Shown: positions 1 through 12,789, numbered from the stretch's first letter. The stretch: 64,000 bases of DNA from Girardinichthys multiradiatus (GCF_021462225.1 NC_061812.1:37869175-37933174); one strand, 5' to 3'. The notes: generated by a model not told the origin, from the letters alone. Translations and numbers: made by a program.

Positions 1-2425
1 CCCCGCACTTGAATGCTCCTATACTGAACTCATGGTTCCACTGTTCTTCTTATAATCCTCAGAGAAAAAACTTACTTTAATGAGATTTCTCTGTGTTGTC
101 AACTTAAAAACAACTGCAGTCCTCTCGGTCTGTATCAGCCTGTTAACTTCTCTGGCGGTGCGTCCTTCCTGACTCCGGGCTCTGCTGTAATGGGAAAGCG
201 CTGCCGTGCGTGCTACGTTCAACTGCTGTCGGACAGTTTATATTCCATAAATTATTCTTAATATATATAGAGAAGGGGGGATTTCTAAACATGTAAGCAC
301 CACGTAGAACAAAAGTATTACGAATAACAATAAGTCAGTCATTTTTTACCGCTTCTTCCATAGTGGGAATAACAATAATAAAAAATAAATAAATAAATAA
401 AAAGAGAGAAGTAGCAGTATATTAGTGGTTGTAGTAGTGGTATTTTAGGACTTGTTGATTTATATCTTTCATTGACCATATGTCAATACCACATATTTTC
501 ACTGTAAATGTAAGTTGAAGTGACTGTGCGCCAATAAACACTTTAAAATATTTATCATTGGGCATTCCTGACCGATTATTGGCGGTTAGAAAACGGCTCC
601 GAGGTGCATTACTTGTTTGTAGTTTGGGTATGGATCAGTATCTAAATTCAACCACCTTTAAATTCTTTTTAAGAATCGTGTTTCTTTCAAAAATGTTAAA
701 ATATCAGCAAAAATCATGTCCTCTGAAGTTCGTGTAGTAAATCTCTGATTGTGAACTGAACATTATTTCTTTGAAGATTTTTTATTATTGAAATACATAT
801 TTAAAAATATGTATTATTTTTAAACATGCTATTTTACGAAACCTTGTAATTAACTTAGAGTTTATAGTCCTCATTATGATGAACAGGAAATTAGGGTTGA
901 ATAATGTTAAACTGATACATACAAACAAAACACTACAAGGCTTTCGTTAATTTTATATCCTGCACTGACTATATTATAATCCAAAAACTTTTCACCATAA
1001 ACGTGAAGTTAAAGTAGTAAGTGGATTTACTACACATAGATTTAAATATTCCCCATCATTCGCTTTCATAGATCAGTTCATTTATGTTTGCTTTGAAACG
1101 ACCAAAATTCATCACATCTATTATGATTAACAAGATCAACGTGAATTCAGGACATAATTAGGTTTGAATGTTGTCAGAGGTTTATAATGATCACTTGAAG
1201 GCACCAGGGTTTCTGATGGCGCATGCGTGCAGCTATTAGTCTCAGGAGCTGAGATTTGCTAAATTAAAGGCGGCTGTTAATGTCTTTATTTCAGTTTAGA
1301 TCAGATGTTTTACTTAGCTGTATCTTGTTTCAATAAACATAAAGTTATAAACTTGTTTTTTATGAATGATCTCACCAATATCAGTCAGGTGTTTGCAGCT
1401 AAATAAATATGGCTGTGGAAGTTATGTCTCAGCTGACTTCATTTCAGTTGTCCTCTGACTCAGTCGCTTAGCAGTTATTAAATATGTGGACCTCCCTGAG
1501 AGGATTCCAGCATTTCAGGTTAAACAGGTACTACAGGTCGTCATTCATGTCTAACATTTTCTGCTTGCATGCTCACTCTCTTTTTTTATATCCCTTACAT
1601 CACAGAAAGGTTACAAGAATCAGAGGTCTGTTATATTTATAAGAAACGATCCTACATAGTCAAGCACATGTAGAAAATATGATTTGTCAAATGCCAGATT
1701 TAGAATCCTTTACTTAGAAGAAACAGCTGGAACATTAGTTAGACTATGATAGCAAAGAATCATATCCATGGATCAGAGTGAAGATCCAAGAATCAGGGAG
1801 AGGATATGATGATACAGGAAAGTCTGTAGTCAGTCTGTCAGATAGCTGGCCAAGACAATAAGAGACAAGCGAGATGAAAAGACTGCTGGGAAAGATCCCA
1901 TGGGCTGGGCCTCCCACCTAGGGAACAGCAGATGAGCTTTTTCCAGCCTAAAAATAACAGTGAAGCGCTCCTGGGAGGAAAATCATTGGCCTGGATGACA
2001 GGAAATAGTAACTTTACAACATCTCAATTTATTATCAGCTTGTCAATCATAAAATCTGCAATGATGGTCATGTTTGTTCGGCGGAATGTGGATTCACTTC
2101 AAGCGAAACTCTAACTGCAGACAACGTTTGAACAATAAACATTCCCACAGACAGGAACTTAAAACATAACACAAGACACATGTGCCATGAATTATGAAGG
2201 TCTACATCCATTTATTGCGCGACATTAAACAAAACAGCCCTGGCATTGCGGTCCTGACTTTGACATGAAAAATACATAAAACTGAGGTAAGCTATTAAAT
2301 AAAAGAAGAAAGCTAAGTCCTTAACCTGCCATGTGGGAAGCCGTGGGGGAGGGGGGGTGTATGATAGACAAAACTTATTTGGTGCAATACTACCCCAGTT
2401 TTATCATTGCTTTGAACAGTTATTT
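1..2425. other. Unassigned AT-rich DNA
   Basis: No coding region, RNA gene or recognisable mobile element was seen on either strand. Open frames are short (under 70 codons) and resemble no known domain. An (AAAT)n tract lies near 380-402. The rest looks like ordinary intergenic or intronic fish DNA, and very old unrecognised repeats cannot be excluded. Confidence 0.6.
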
Positions 2426-2426
2426 A

Positions 2427-3805
2427 CAGTGCCTTGCAAAGGTATACACACTTCTTGTCACATTACTGCCACAAACTTTGCTGCATCTTATGGGAACTTA
2501 TGTGATACATGTTAGCACAAGGTAGAGAATAACAGTGAAGAGCAAGGCAGTAGTTGTAAAAGCTTCTCACAATTAAAAATCTGAAAAGTGTGCAAAGTAT
2601 TTGTATTCACCCCCTCTGTCCTGAAGCGTGTTTTGCTACAGTTATGGCTGCAGGTCTTTTGGGTTGTGTCTCAACCAGCTTTGCACATTTAAGAGAGATT
2701 TTTTGGTTCTCTTTGGTAACTGGCCCTAAATCAGTCAGACTGGATGGAGAGCTTCAGTGAACAACAACTGACAAGTTTTTCTACCGGTTCTAATTTGGAT
2801 TTAGATCTAAACTGTGATTTAATTGCTTTGATCTAAGCCAGATGAAACCTAAGCGTCGGAGCTCAGGCAGTATGTTTAAAACGTTTAAACGTTGGTCTCA
2901 TCTGACTAGACCACCTTTATCTACAAGTTTACTGTGTCACCACATGGCTTATGGCAAACTTTAAAGATTACTTTTTTTATCACTGGCTTTCTCGTTGTCA
3001 CTTTTACATAAAGGCCAGATTTGTGAAGTGCGCAACTAATTGTTAACTAGTCTCTGAAAAATGCTTGTCATTTGCTGTCAGCTTAGGTGGACAAACATGT
3101 GTTGGGTTTGATTTCTGTAACGCCAATAAAGATTTCTCTATTGATAATTGAGAAGGGTAAAAGTGATTTTACACGTACTTTTTTGGTAATTTGTCTAATT
3201 ATCTTTTGAGAGATGCCTCTCATTTCATATCAGATACCATGGTTTAAAAATAATAATTAAAAATCCATATGTGCCATAGACATAAATAATTGTGACCTAA
3301 ACTGTTTGTTGAGATTAACACACAGGTATGCTCTGACTAGATAACCTCTGAAGCAGATTATTAGAACTGAATTTTATTTAGAGGTGTCAAATTACAGATA
3401 CATGGGACATTATTTTTAGATTTTTATCCCTGTAGAAAGAGTGTTATTGTCCTTTACAGACTGATAAATCTCAGTGATAATTGTTTCCAACCAGTTTAAA
3501 AATTTTTTTAACCTACTTCATTTTGTCATACAGGTCCTGTTTACATGATTTCATGTTACAGATCAGGCCGTAATCGGGCCTGGATATGGCTGGTGAAAGT
3601 GAACCAAAATAATGAAAATAATGCAGCACTTTTTAATGTTTTAATAGCAAAAAACATTTTGAAGACTTTGTATCCTTTTCCTTCCACTTCACAGTTATGA
3701 TCTGCTCTGTGTTAGTCTATCACATTAAATCCTGCTAGAAAACACTGCAGTTTCTAGTTGTAAAGTGACAAAAAGTTGAAAAATTAAAGGTGAATGAAGA
3801 GTTAA
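2427..3805 (-). mobile_element. Degraded Tc1-like DNA transposon with long inverted ends
   Basis: The left end starts CAGTGCCTTGCAAAGGTAT, a sequence I recognise as the end of a widespread fish Tc1 family. The text at about 2460-2590 matches, imperfectly, the reverse complement of about 3650-3780 (including GTGATA...TAACAC-like and AACTGTGAAG blocks), giving long terminal inverted repeats. The interior near 2905-3060 reads like the reverse complement of a Tc1 transposase gene (CATCTGACTAGACCACC; AAAGGCCAGATTTGTGAAGTG) but has no long open frame. The copy is old and dead. The right boundary is approximate. Confidence 0.72.
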
Positions 3806-5299
3806 AATAAAAACATGTTTTGTTTTGGAATCACCCCCAGAGGCTTGAGGAAGCCCACTGTGTTGCTGTGACTCTTGCAGTGTTGCTTTAAGGGTGTCAG
3901 CATGAGCTGCTCTGCTTCTCTTGGCACTGAACAGGAGTCAAGTTGCAATATATACAGATTACCAGTACTAAATTTAAATATTGAACATGATGATGGATAC
4001 TGTAGACTCATACTTTTGTGTATGGTTATCACATGCAATACGCCTCTCCTAGCCCTCATTTCATTGTTTGGGAGCTCTTAAGAAGGACAATAGTAAAGGG
4101 CAAAGGAGGGGTTGGAGCTGTTGACTGGGTTTGTGTGTCAACAACATCTGCTATGACCTCCAGTAGGGGAGGTGCAGAGCCCAGTCCTCTGCCAGCTCCC
4201 TATCACGCAGCATCACCCAAATCAGATCGACAAAGTCAGACATTCTGCCACGGGTCCCAAATTTCCTTTTTCACTCCTCCATCAGTCTGCATATTTCAGA
4301 GTCTACTTGTCATCATTTGCTGGCCCTGTAAGTCCCACTGTCTATATTCTACTCCATTGCACGTGGTAATAAAATGCATATTTTAGATCAGTGCACACAG
4401 AGGCTGAGTTGTACGTTTCTTATAATCACAGTATTGTGCTCAACACTAAACTGCAAGGACAAAGCTTTTTACCGCAGCCAGTGTACTACAACATAAAATG
4501 GACGTCATTGTCAAAGTTCAAATGCTGTCTCTTTAAAATCGTTATGCAACGAGGCAAGTGACATACATATGATAATGCACACAGCCCAACGGGATCTACA
4601 TATTGAACCAAGCCCACAGAGTATGTAATGAGTGTTGGTGCTTATCTTGAGGAGATTTAAATCAGAGTGGAGTCCCTGTCATGGAGAGCTCTCATTAATG
4701 AAGCACCTCCATGTTATCACTGTCTGCCATCAGGCTTCTGTGTTATGACAGCTTTTGTTAGAAAACAAGCTGGGTGAAAATGTTTTATCATAAACTATTA
4801 TTGGCTCCCATTTAGAGTCGATACAAGAAGCAGTTGGTACCACTGCTGACATGTAATAACAGTCTTTAATGGCCAACTGTAACTGTTGCTGTCTTCAAAT
4901 TCAGCATGGTGACTCGAATGACACTCGCTGACCTCCAACATTAGTAGCTTTCATGGCTATACTGTGGCATTGTGTGTTTTAATATCTGCAAGGATAGTCA
5001 AATCAATTCTTGTGACCCATTATTTTGAAAATGTGCTATCTTGTCTTTACAGTTACAAAGTACAGGGTTTCAGAACGGTTTTTGACTCACATAGTTGCAG
5101 CTGATCTGATCAATTCTCATATCAGTTTTTTATATACTACTTTTTTACATTTAGGTCTTATACTCTGAGTTTAGTTTTTAGTACAGCAGGAAAAAGAACT
5201 TTGGAGTAATGTAAAGCCATTGCAGGGTGTTCTTCTAAAGGTTTACACACAGTCTAGTAAATTTTAGGTAAACAACATAACCTGAGGGGAATTAATGTT
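3806..5299. other. Unassigned DNA
   Basis: The longest frame (about 4018-4386, plus strand, 122 codons) has no recognisable domain, is low in complexity and overlaps a second frame of similar length, so I do not call it a gene. No repeat was identified. Confidence 0.55.
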
Positions 5300-5890
5300 G
5301 TTTGGGTGTGTCTACAAGAAAAATACGTTGGATTAAAGTTTCATCCGCAGCCCAACTTGTGCGTAACTGCAATGACATTAACAATTTACTTGACCATATA
5401 CCATATACCATTTACCTCCCTTTCCTGAGGACATCTGTGGACCTGCTCAGAACTTGGCCGGTTGATGAACATTCCAACGTACCATCAAGGACAATGGCCT
5501 CTGTGACAGTGCTTCATGGACTTACTTGCACACACTCACTTGCACACACACACATGCTCAAAATAAACATATGCACCCCTCACACCACCTTCACCGTTCC
5601 CGGCATGATGTTGTTTTGTCAACTTGTTGCTTCTTTGTGCTGAGGTTTTTTGCAATCTCAAACTGTATACTGCTAAGGATAAAGTGTGAAATATGATTTG
5701 TTCCCTCTACTTACCTAATGTGGCCTCTTTTCTCATCTAGCAAGGGCACGCCTGTGAGTGGGCAGCAAAGCCTCGGTGACCCGTCCACCCCTTGTCTTGT
5801 GTCATGATGTATGTTTGGATGGGTTGTACTGGAATTCTAATTTCCCCTCGGGGATCAATAAAGTATCTTTGAATTGAATTGAATTGAATT
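5300..5890 (+). mobile_element. 5'-truncated LINE 3' end with GAATT tail
   Basis: The segment ends in TTTCCCCTCGGGGATCAATA, then AAGTATCTTT and (GAATT)n at 5871-5890. This is a common 3' end of fish non-LTR retrotransposons, which carry short tandem tails instead of poly(A). The upstream part (about 5400-5840) reads like the 3' untranslated region, with a CA-rich stretch at 5528-5560. No reverse transcriptase coding remains. The start is approximate, and the open frame at 5302-5643 is taken as chance. Confidence 0.5.
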
Positions 5891-6017
5891 ACCATATCTC
5901 ATCTGACCTTAGTAGGAGTTTTATTTTGCTGTTGTTTTTTGACAAAGGGAGAATATTTTTTGGGCAGCTGTGGCAGAGTGAAACCAGGGAAATTGAAGGA
6001 AGTAGACTAATAAATCT

Positions 6018-6051
6018 ATTTTCTGCTAGATCTCTAAATCTAGCAGAAAAT
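6018..6051. repeat. Perfect 14-bp hairpin
   Basis: ATTTTCTGCTAGAT at 6018-6031 is exactly inverted at 6038-6051 around a 6-nt loop. It lies just before a LINE/SINE tail fragment. Role unknown. Confidence 0.8.
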
Positions 6052-6059
6052 AATTCCAA

Positions 6060-6194
6060 ATGTTCTGCCCTGCGATGGATTGGCGACCTGTCCAGGGGGT
6101 ACCCTAACTCTTGCCCATGGACTGCTGGAGTTGAGCACCAGCTCCCCCGTGACCCACTATGGAATAAGCGGTATAGAAGATGAATGAATGAATG
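6060..6194 (+). mobile_element. LINE/SINE 3' end with GAAT tail
   Basis: The text CTGCGATGGATTGGCGACCT ... GGAATAAGCGGTATAGAAGA followed by (TGAA)n at 6181-6194 is a very common fish dispersed repeat 3' end of RTE-like type. It is 5'-truncated. Its tail faces the next repeat (6391-6715), which is in the opposite orientation, so the two form a tail-to-tail pair about 200 bp apart. Confidence 0.68.
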
Positions 6195-6390
6195 TTCAAA
6201 AAACAGAACACGAGAATAAACTAAGAAACTAAATACAAGGAAATGAACTAGTACGGCAACCACCTATTAACAATAATGAGCACAGGGAAATAAACTGAAT
6301 AAAGCAAGGCCTTAAACAGCGAGAAAAAGGTCAAAACACAAAAGAAAAACAAAACAAAACCTAAACATCTGTGGACAGTGACAATTTATT

Positions 6391-6715
6391 CCATCCATCC
6401 ATTGTCTATAATCGCATATCGTTGTAGAGTCATGGGCTGCTGGTGCCTATCTCCAACAGTCACTGGGTGAGAAGTTACCAAGGGTACACCTTGGACAGGA
6501 TGTCAGTTTATCACAGGGGAACAGGGAGACACACAGGACAGATAAGCATGCACGCACAAACTCAAAACAGTCATGTTTTTGGACTGCGGGATGAAACCGG
6601 AGAGAACCCTTTCATGTGCAGGGAGACCATGCAAACTCTAGGCAGAAATACCCCAAGCTGGGATTCGTAGCCAGGAACCTCTTGCTGCAAGGAAAAAGTG
6701 CAAACTACAGAGTAG
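6391..6715 (-). mobile_element. Dispersed fish repeat, inverted orientation
   Basis: The segment starts with CCATCCATCCATTGTCTATA and continues through GGACAGGATGTCAGTTTATC, TGTTTTTGGACTGCGGGATG and CATGCAAACTCTAGGCAGAA. This order of phrases is typical of an abundant fish LINE-derived repeat read backwards from its tail. It is degraded; the frame at 6443-6670 is a chance translation of the repeat. Confidence 0.65.
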
Positions 6716-8439
6716 TCCCTACTGTATTCCTCACAAGAGATTGGATTTGTCTTTTACTTGCATTTTACAAAAAAAATTCAAAGATCTTTTATTTGGTTTT
6801 ACTGTTAAAATTAATATTAAATGCTAATACATCTAAGTATGTTAAAAAGCACACAGTACTTCATAGGGTAGAGCAGATTCTGTTTTATATCACGCAACTA
6901 GGCATAGTATGCACACTGTTTAGCAAACTGATTTCCGTGTAATTCCTATAGGAGCTTTATTGAGAACACATTACAAATCCAGACATTTGAAATGTTTTAG
7001 GGTAATTTTATCCCTGCATGAAATGATTAGTGAAGTCATTGTTTCAGGTTAGCTTTGTTTCTTACTCAGCATGAGGTCAAAAATGTGTTTCAGAGGATGG
7101 AAATCCTACCATGTTTTATGCATGCATGAGTAGACCTGCAGGCCACACACGACCTCATGTTATCTATGTCGTGATATCCTATTAATGCTCCATTATGCAC
7201 ATCTGAGAGGAAGCTTCTGCATCATTCATAAGTCATTAAAACAGTTCGAGCCTCTTTTTCTCAGGGTCCGTCAGTGCATCATCATCATCATCATCACGGC
7301 CCCAACTGGCTCTGTGTGTTGCATAACCACCTAGTTTAGTCAGCTGACCCCTGACTTATCCAAGCTCATCGCCTCAACACAGCTGCCACAAATGAGGAGG
7401 ATCATTCTTCCGCTTTAGATGTCATTTTAATCTGTTTTACCTCCGTGCCCTGATAATGCTCCATTCATCATAAAATCTGCGAAATGTTGGCGGGAAAGAG
7501 AGGAAGGACCCAAATGGTGGGAGGGCAAAATCCTTCTTTTAACTAAAGCAGCCCTGCAAAGCTGATACCCTGGAAGATTAAGGATGACTGGCACAGCCGA
7601 AAAAGGCCATCAGATTATATGGCGAGCTGCAGAGAACTGTAATATCGAAGCCAATGAGAGCGGGGGAATTGCTGAGGTCATAATAGGGCTTAATAAAGTG
7701 GTTGGTATACTTAGTGTTGTTAGGACTCTATTTCATTCAGTTTTAAAAGGTGAGGGGACAAACATGCCTGGAATTCACCAGAATGTCCTGGCTTGTGCAA
7801 AATCCTATGGTCCAATTTATTGAATATCTGTTACATAGAAGCCAATTCGAATCTGTTTTCACCTCAACACCTCAGTTAGAAGGTGTGTTTGATTTTGCTG
7901 ATATGAATACACCCTCACTTGATCACGCAGGTCTACTCACCGCCCTTTCGTCGTGATACCACACTCACCGCCACCCTGCAGCTCCCTGCAGCTCCCGCGT
8001 TCCATGATTCCTGCAGACAAATGACATCTGGGTCATCAGGTCAAGAGAGCACCATATTGCCCTCCAAAGCTCCTCCAGTCAGCAGGAACTGAAAAAGGGA
8101 TCATCTCCCTTTCTGGACTGGTAGCTGAACAGACTTGGGTTGTTTTGGGTCATTTTTAGTTCTTTTCGGAGTGGGGGTGGGCGTACTTTTTTAATTGAAT
8201 AGCAAGCAACAATTTTGTGTACTGCCCCTTGCAAATCCTGACAATGTTGGCAACTTGTAGTCAAGAAACTATATTTAATGCTTATATTTGTCCAGTTGTG
8301 TGTGTTTAGAGTTGGACCAAAGCACAGGCATGATTGTGGGATGAGCATCAGACAAGACAGACCGCTACAGGAGATCCTTTCTTCCCACAGCTGAGCTCAG
8401 AAACCTGAAATTCCAGCAGTTGGTAATGGCGGTTGTGTC
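6716..8439. other. Unassigned DNA with an ATC microsatellite
   Basis: No gene or mobile element was recognised. A short (ATC)n tract lies at 7277-7296. Several 60-90 codon frames (for example 7584-7823 plus, 8079-8348 minus) have no domain content. Confidence 0.55.
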
Positions 8440-8441
8440 TA

Positions 8442-9505
8442 CAGGTCCTTCTCAAAATATTAGCATATTGTGATAAAGTTCATTATTTTCCATAATGTCA
8501 TGATGAAAATTTAACATTCATATATTTTAAATTCATTGCACACTAACTGAAATATTACAGGTCTTTTATTGTCTTAACACGGATGATTTTGGCATACAGC
8601 TCATGAAAACCCAAAATTCCTATCTCACAAAATTAGCATATTTCATCCAACCAATAAAAGAAAAGTGTTTTTAATACAAAAAACGTCAACCTTCAAATAA
8701 TCATGTACAGTTATGCACTCAATACTTGGTCGGGAATCCTTTGGAGAAATGACTGCTTCAATGCGGCGTGGCATGGAGGCAATCAGCCTGTGGCACTGCT
8801 GAGGTCTTATGGAGGCCCAGGATGCTTCGATAGCGGCCTTTAGCTCATCCAGAGTGTTGGATCTTGAGTCTCTCAACGTTCTCTTCACAATATCCCACAG
8901 ATTCTCTATGGGGTTCAGGTCAGGAGAGTTGGCAGGCCAATTGAGCACAGTGATACCATGGTCAGTAAACCATTTACCAGTGGTTTTGGCACTGTGAGCA
9001 GGTGCCAGGTCGTGCTGAAAAATGAAATCTTCATCTCCATAAAGCTTTTCAGCAGATGGAAGCATGAAGTGCTCCAAAATCTCCTGATAGCTAGCTGCAT
9101 TGACCCTGCCCTTGATAAAACACAGTGGACCAACACCAGCAGCTGACACGGCACCCCAGACCATCACTGACTGTGGGTACTTGACACTGGACTTCTGGCA
9201 TTTTGGCATTTCCTTCTCCCCAGTTTTCCTCAAGACTCTGGCACCTTGATTTCCGAATGACATGCAGAATTTGCTTTCATCCGAAAAAAGTACTTTGGAC
9301 CACTGAGCAACAGTCCAGTGCTGCTTCTCTGTAGCCCAGGTCAGGCGCTTCTGCCGCTGTTTCTGGTTCAAAAGTGGCTTGACCTGAGGAATGTATTTCA
9401 GTTAGTGTGCAATGAATCTAAAATATATGAATGTTAAATTTTCATCAGACATTATGGAAAATAATGAACTTTATTACAATATGCTAATATTTTGAGAAGG
9501 ACCTG
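8442..9505 (-). mobile_element. Tc1-like IR/DR transposon, copy A, internally deleted
   Basis: The element is 1064 bp, starts CAGGTCCTTCTCAAAATATT, ends with the inverse, and is flanked by TA on both sides (8440-8441, 9506-9507), the Tc1/mariner target duplication. The left end carries two related direct-repeat blocks (outer near 8442-8475, inner near 8615-8645), the IR/DR arrangement. Compared with copy B at 26389-27954, about 544 bp are missing: the inner part of the right inverted repeat and the first part of the transposase gene. The remaining sequence is very similar to copy B, so both are fairly young members of one family. Confidence 0.93.
8719..9392 (-). pseudogene. Tc1 transposase, N-terminus missing
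   Basis: This encodes the catalytic half of a Tc1 transposase (DDE integrase fold). The three acidic residues are present: LFSDESKF (first Asp), FQHDLAPAHS (second Asp, codon 9009-9011) and DLNPIENLW (Glu), with 34 residues between the last two, the Tc1 spacing. The N-terminal helix-turn-helix DNA-binding part is deleted, so the product could not bind its ends. One base is lost near 8741 relative to copy B, so the last codons are frameshifted and the frame runs on to 8643. This copy keeps about 14 residues (KPLLNQKQRQKRL region, 9340-9390) that copy B lacks. Confidence 0.9.
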
Positions 9506-9599
9506 TATTTGTATGAACCATGAACTGAAAAACAGCAGACAGAGTCTCAAGGTGTAGTTGTGGAATGTCTGGTTGGGGACCCTCTTGGGTTCATCTTTA

Positions 9600-10088
9600 C
9601 TTTTTAACAGGTGATGCTGTTGTGTTGGCATTGGGTTTGGGTTCAGTTTTTGCCTCAAGTGAGTACCTTGACGGAGCAAGAGATGGATTGGGGGCCTCGT
9701 CTGCACCAATAGTCCGTTTTGCCGATTTATTGGTCTGCCAATGGTCAAACCCTCACTATGGATCATGACTAAAATAACCATTTGTGGGTATAATTGGCTG
9801 AAATGAGCTTCCTCCATAGTGTGGCTGGTGTCTACCTTAGAGATAGGAGGAGTAGCTCTGTCATTTGGGGAACCTTGAAATAAAGCAAATACAGTTGAGG
9901 TGGTTTGGGTATTTGATCAGGATGCCTTATGGGAGCATCTTTTTGGAGGTGTTGTATGACCTGCTTAAAGGAGACCCTGAGGCACATTCAGAATTCAAAG
10001 GAAAGACTATGTATCCCTTCAGGCCTGAGGATGCCTTGGATCATTAAGGACGGTGATGTGATCTGAGTGGGTGGGTGGATGGAAGGAA
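9600..10088 (+). mobile_element. Degraded RTE-type LINE 3' end
   Basis: Matches by eye the 3' part of the RTE-type LINE seen at 33440-34725: GAGCAAGAGATGGATTGGGG (EIDRRIG region), CACTATGGATCATGAC, GGCTGAAATGAGCTTCCTCC, then GGGTATTTGATCAGGATGCC. It ends with GTGGGTGGATGGAAGGAAGG, a tail-like repeat. The coding frame is broken many times. The short frames here are relics. Confidence 0.6.
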
Positions 10089-11269
10089 GGAACAATATTC
10101 AGGTCAACACTGTAATTACTGAATCGTTCATGAAGTTACTGACAAGTGTTTATGTATGAAATGTTTTTCCTTAGTACAACAGAAAATGTATTTGCCACAA
10201 AAGCCAATATTTGTTTTGCTTCCCAAATGTTTGGTTATGACTGTATTTGAGGTGTCCTATGCATATCTTCCAGGGTATGACCTTGCAGTTGTTTGGAAAA
10301 AGTTTGGTTACCGTTTCTGCTTTGACAAATTCTTAATTTATTAAAGTATGTTTAAATAAAAACATGTGGACCCAAAGCTCCAAGTGAAAGTCATCTGAAT
10401 AAGGCAATGGGCAGTATTAACAAATGGAGAGTGAATGATGAATAGTCATAGGGCACATCATAGGGTACAATTACAGAGGCAGAGTATAAGTTTGAACAGG
10501 TTTATTGAAAACACAAACAAAGCTGTGGTGGTTTGCCCAGGGTCTGGTTTCTGCAGATCGAGGCACTCAGGGAGAGAGAGAAGTGAGTACAGATAGCTGG
10601 AGGTAACAACTGGATTGAACAGGTAGGATTTCTTACTGGTAAGTTTGAGATGGATTTTCCAAGACAAGGTGAGCAGTGTGACAAAGGCTGGGGTAGACAG
10701 GTAAGATCTTTGTGAGTGATTGCTAAGGCTGGTTCTCTATGATGTGAGGTGACTGGAGTTGGAGGGTATTTTGAAAACCCACAGTCTGGAGTTAAAGTGG
10801 GTACTTCTCTTGGCTTTGCAGGTCTGAAGGAGGTTTTCGGTGGAGTTACACAGTCAAGTGTTCCCTTCCAACGACAAATTTGGGACACAGAACATTGAGC
10901 TGGAAATCCAGGTCTGAGTCCTAGATCTACTTCACTCTAGGAAGAGAGAAGTAAGGGCTCAGGTAAGTAACAAGGTCAGTATAACAAGAATGCAGAGCTT
11001 GGTTTGCTGGTCTGATTACCATTCAGGAGAGTTAATAATATAATGCCTCCTTCAGGGTTCCTGCTGCTTACTTAATTGCTCCTGATGATCCACAGCTGTG
11101 TGGAAGCACCTGCCTGTTGCACCCTGCAGAAAGAGGTGAGAGAAAAAGCATACAAATATTACACTGACCTGTGGTCAGCTCTGCAATGTGACAAAACAGT
11201 TATTTACAGAGCTGGCGTGGCAAGCTTTATTAAAACTGTAGTCTCCATGTTTATTCCATAAAAAATGTA
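10089..11269. other. Unassigned DNA, possibly an old LTR-like repeat in the middle
   Basis: About 10495-11140 (TTTATTGAAAACACAAACAA ... ATTGCTCCTGATGATCCACA) has the style of fish LTR-type dispersed repeats read on the minus strand, but I could not find paired ends or a target duplication, so it stays unassigned. The minus-strand frame at 10502-10888 has no domain. Confidence 0.45.
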
Positions 11270-12526
11270 CAGGGGTTGGACAATGAAACTGAAACACCTG
11301 TCATTTTAGTGTGGGAGGTTTCATGGTTAAATCGGACCAGCCTGATAGCCAGTCTTCATTGATTGCACATTGCACCAGTAAGAGCAGAGTGCAAAGGTTC
11401 AATTAGCAGGGTAAGAGCACAGTTTTGCTCAAAATATTGAAATGCACACAACATTATGGGTGACCTACCAGAGTTCAAAAGAGGACAAATTGTTGGTGCA
11501 CGTCTTGTTGGCGCATCTGTGACCAAGACAGCAAGTCTTTGTGATGTATCAAGAGCCACGGTATCCAGGGTAATGTCAGGATACCACCAAGAAGGATGGA
11601 CCACATCAAACAGAATTAACTGTTGACGCAAGAGGAAGCTGTCTGAAAGGGATGTTTGGGTGCTAATCTGGATTGTATCCAAAAAAACAAAACCACAGCT
11701 GCCCAAATCACGACAGAATTAAATGTGCACCTCAACTCTCCTGTTTCCACCAGTACTGTCCGTCTGGAGCTCCACAGGGTCAATATACACGGCCGGGCTG
11801 CTATAGCCAAACCTTTGGTCACTCATGCCAATCGGTTTCAATGGTGCAAGGAGCGCAAATCTTGGGCTGTGGACAATGTGAAACATGCATTGTTCTTTGA
11901 TGAGTCCACCTTTACTGTTTTCCCCACATCCAGGAGAGTTACGGTGTGGAGAAGCCCCAAAGAAGCGTACCACCCAGACTGTTGCATGCGCAGAGTGAAG
12001 CATGGGGGTGGATCAGTGATAGTTTGGGCTGCCATATCATGGCATTCCCTTGGCCCAATACTTGTGCTAGATGGGCGCGTCACTGCCAAGGTCTACTGAA
12101 CCATTATTGAGGACCATGTGCATCCAATGGTCCAAACATTGTATCCTGAAGGCGGTGCCGTGTATCAGGATGACAATGCACCAATACACACAGCAAGACT
12201 GGTGAAAGATTGGTTCGATGAACATGAAAGTGAAGTTGAACATCTCCCATGGCCTGCACAGTCACCAGATCTAAATATTGAGCCACTTTGGGGTGTTTTG
12301 GAGGAGCAAGTCAGGAAACATTTTCCTCCACCAGTATCACGTAGTGACCTGGCCACTATCCTGCAAGAAGAATGGCTTAAAATCCCTCTGACCACTGTGC
12401 AGGACTTGTATATGTCATTCCCAAGATGAATTGACGCTGTATTGGCTGCAAAAGGAGGCCCTACACCATACTAATAAATTATTGTGGTCTAAAACCAAGT
12501 GTTTCAGTTTCATTGTCCAACCCCTG
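11270..12526 (+). mobile_element. Tc1/mariner-superfamily element with perfect 28-bp ends
   Basis: The element is 1257 bp, starts CAGGGGTTGGACAATGAAAC and ends with the exact inverse; the terminal inverted repeats are identical over 28 bp. TA dinucleotides flank it (11268-11269, 12527-12528). One transposase gene on the plus strand fills most of it. The short ends distinguish it from the IR/DR copies A and B. End sequence and transposase text resemble the animal family described as Incomer (DD36E), but that assignment is from memory. Confidence 0.92.
11456..12474 (+). pseudogene. Tc1-superfamily transposase with stops and one frameshift
   Basis: The frame starts at ATG 11456 with a helix-turn-helix region (MGDLPEFKRGQIVGARL) and should end at TAA 12472-12474. 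Lesions: TGA at 11624-11626, a one-base change in an A-run near 11680 that shifts frame, TGA at 12097-12099, and TGA at 12427-12429. The catalytic triad is visible: FFDESTFTVF (Asp), VYQDDNAPIH (Asp) and DLNIEPLW (Glu). I count 35 residues between the second Asp and the Glu, more than the 34 of canonical Tc1. The element cannot encode a full enzyme, but its perfect ends could still be used in trans. Confidence 0.9.
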
Positions 12527-12789
12527 TAGATCCTCACTTTAAATCTGAGATTTTCAAAAGGCTGTGAATATTTCCAAATTCATCATGTTTCATTACACAT
12601 AGAGGATCAAATTTCATAGACATAAAACAAAGGAAGTTTGTGGAACTCTGTGTAGCCTTCCTGTTACATGGTAAAAGTATTGCGTTCTTTCACAGTGTCA
12701 TATTGAGTTTAAAGGATTTGACCCACATGCAGAAAGCAATTCAGGAGACGGTATTGTTCGGTAATTTACAACTGGGTGAATAATGCAGG

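Noticed and set aside
4018..4386. 122-codon plus-strand frame
   Set aside because: No domain, overlaps another open frame, no splice or promoter context.
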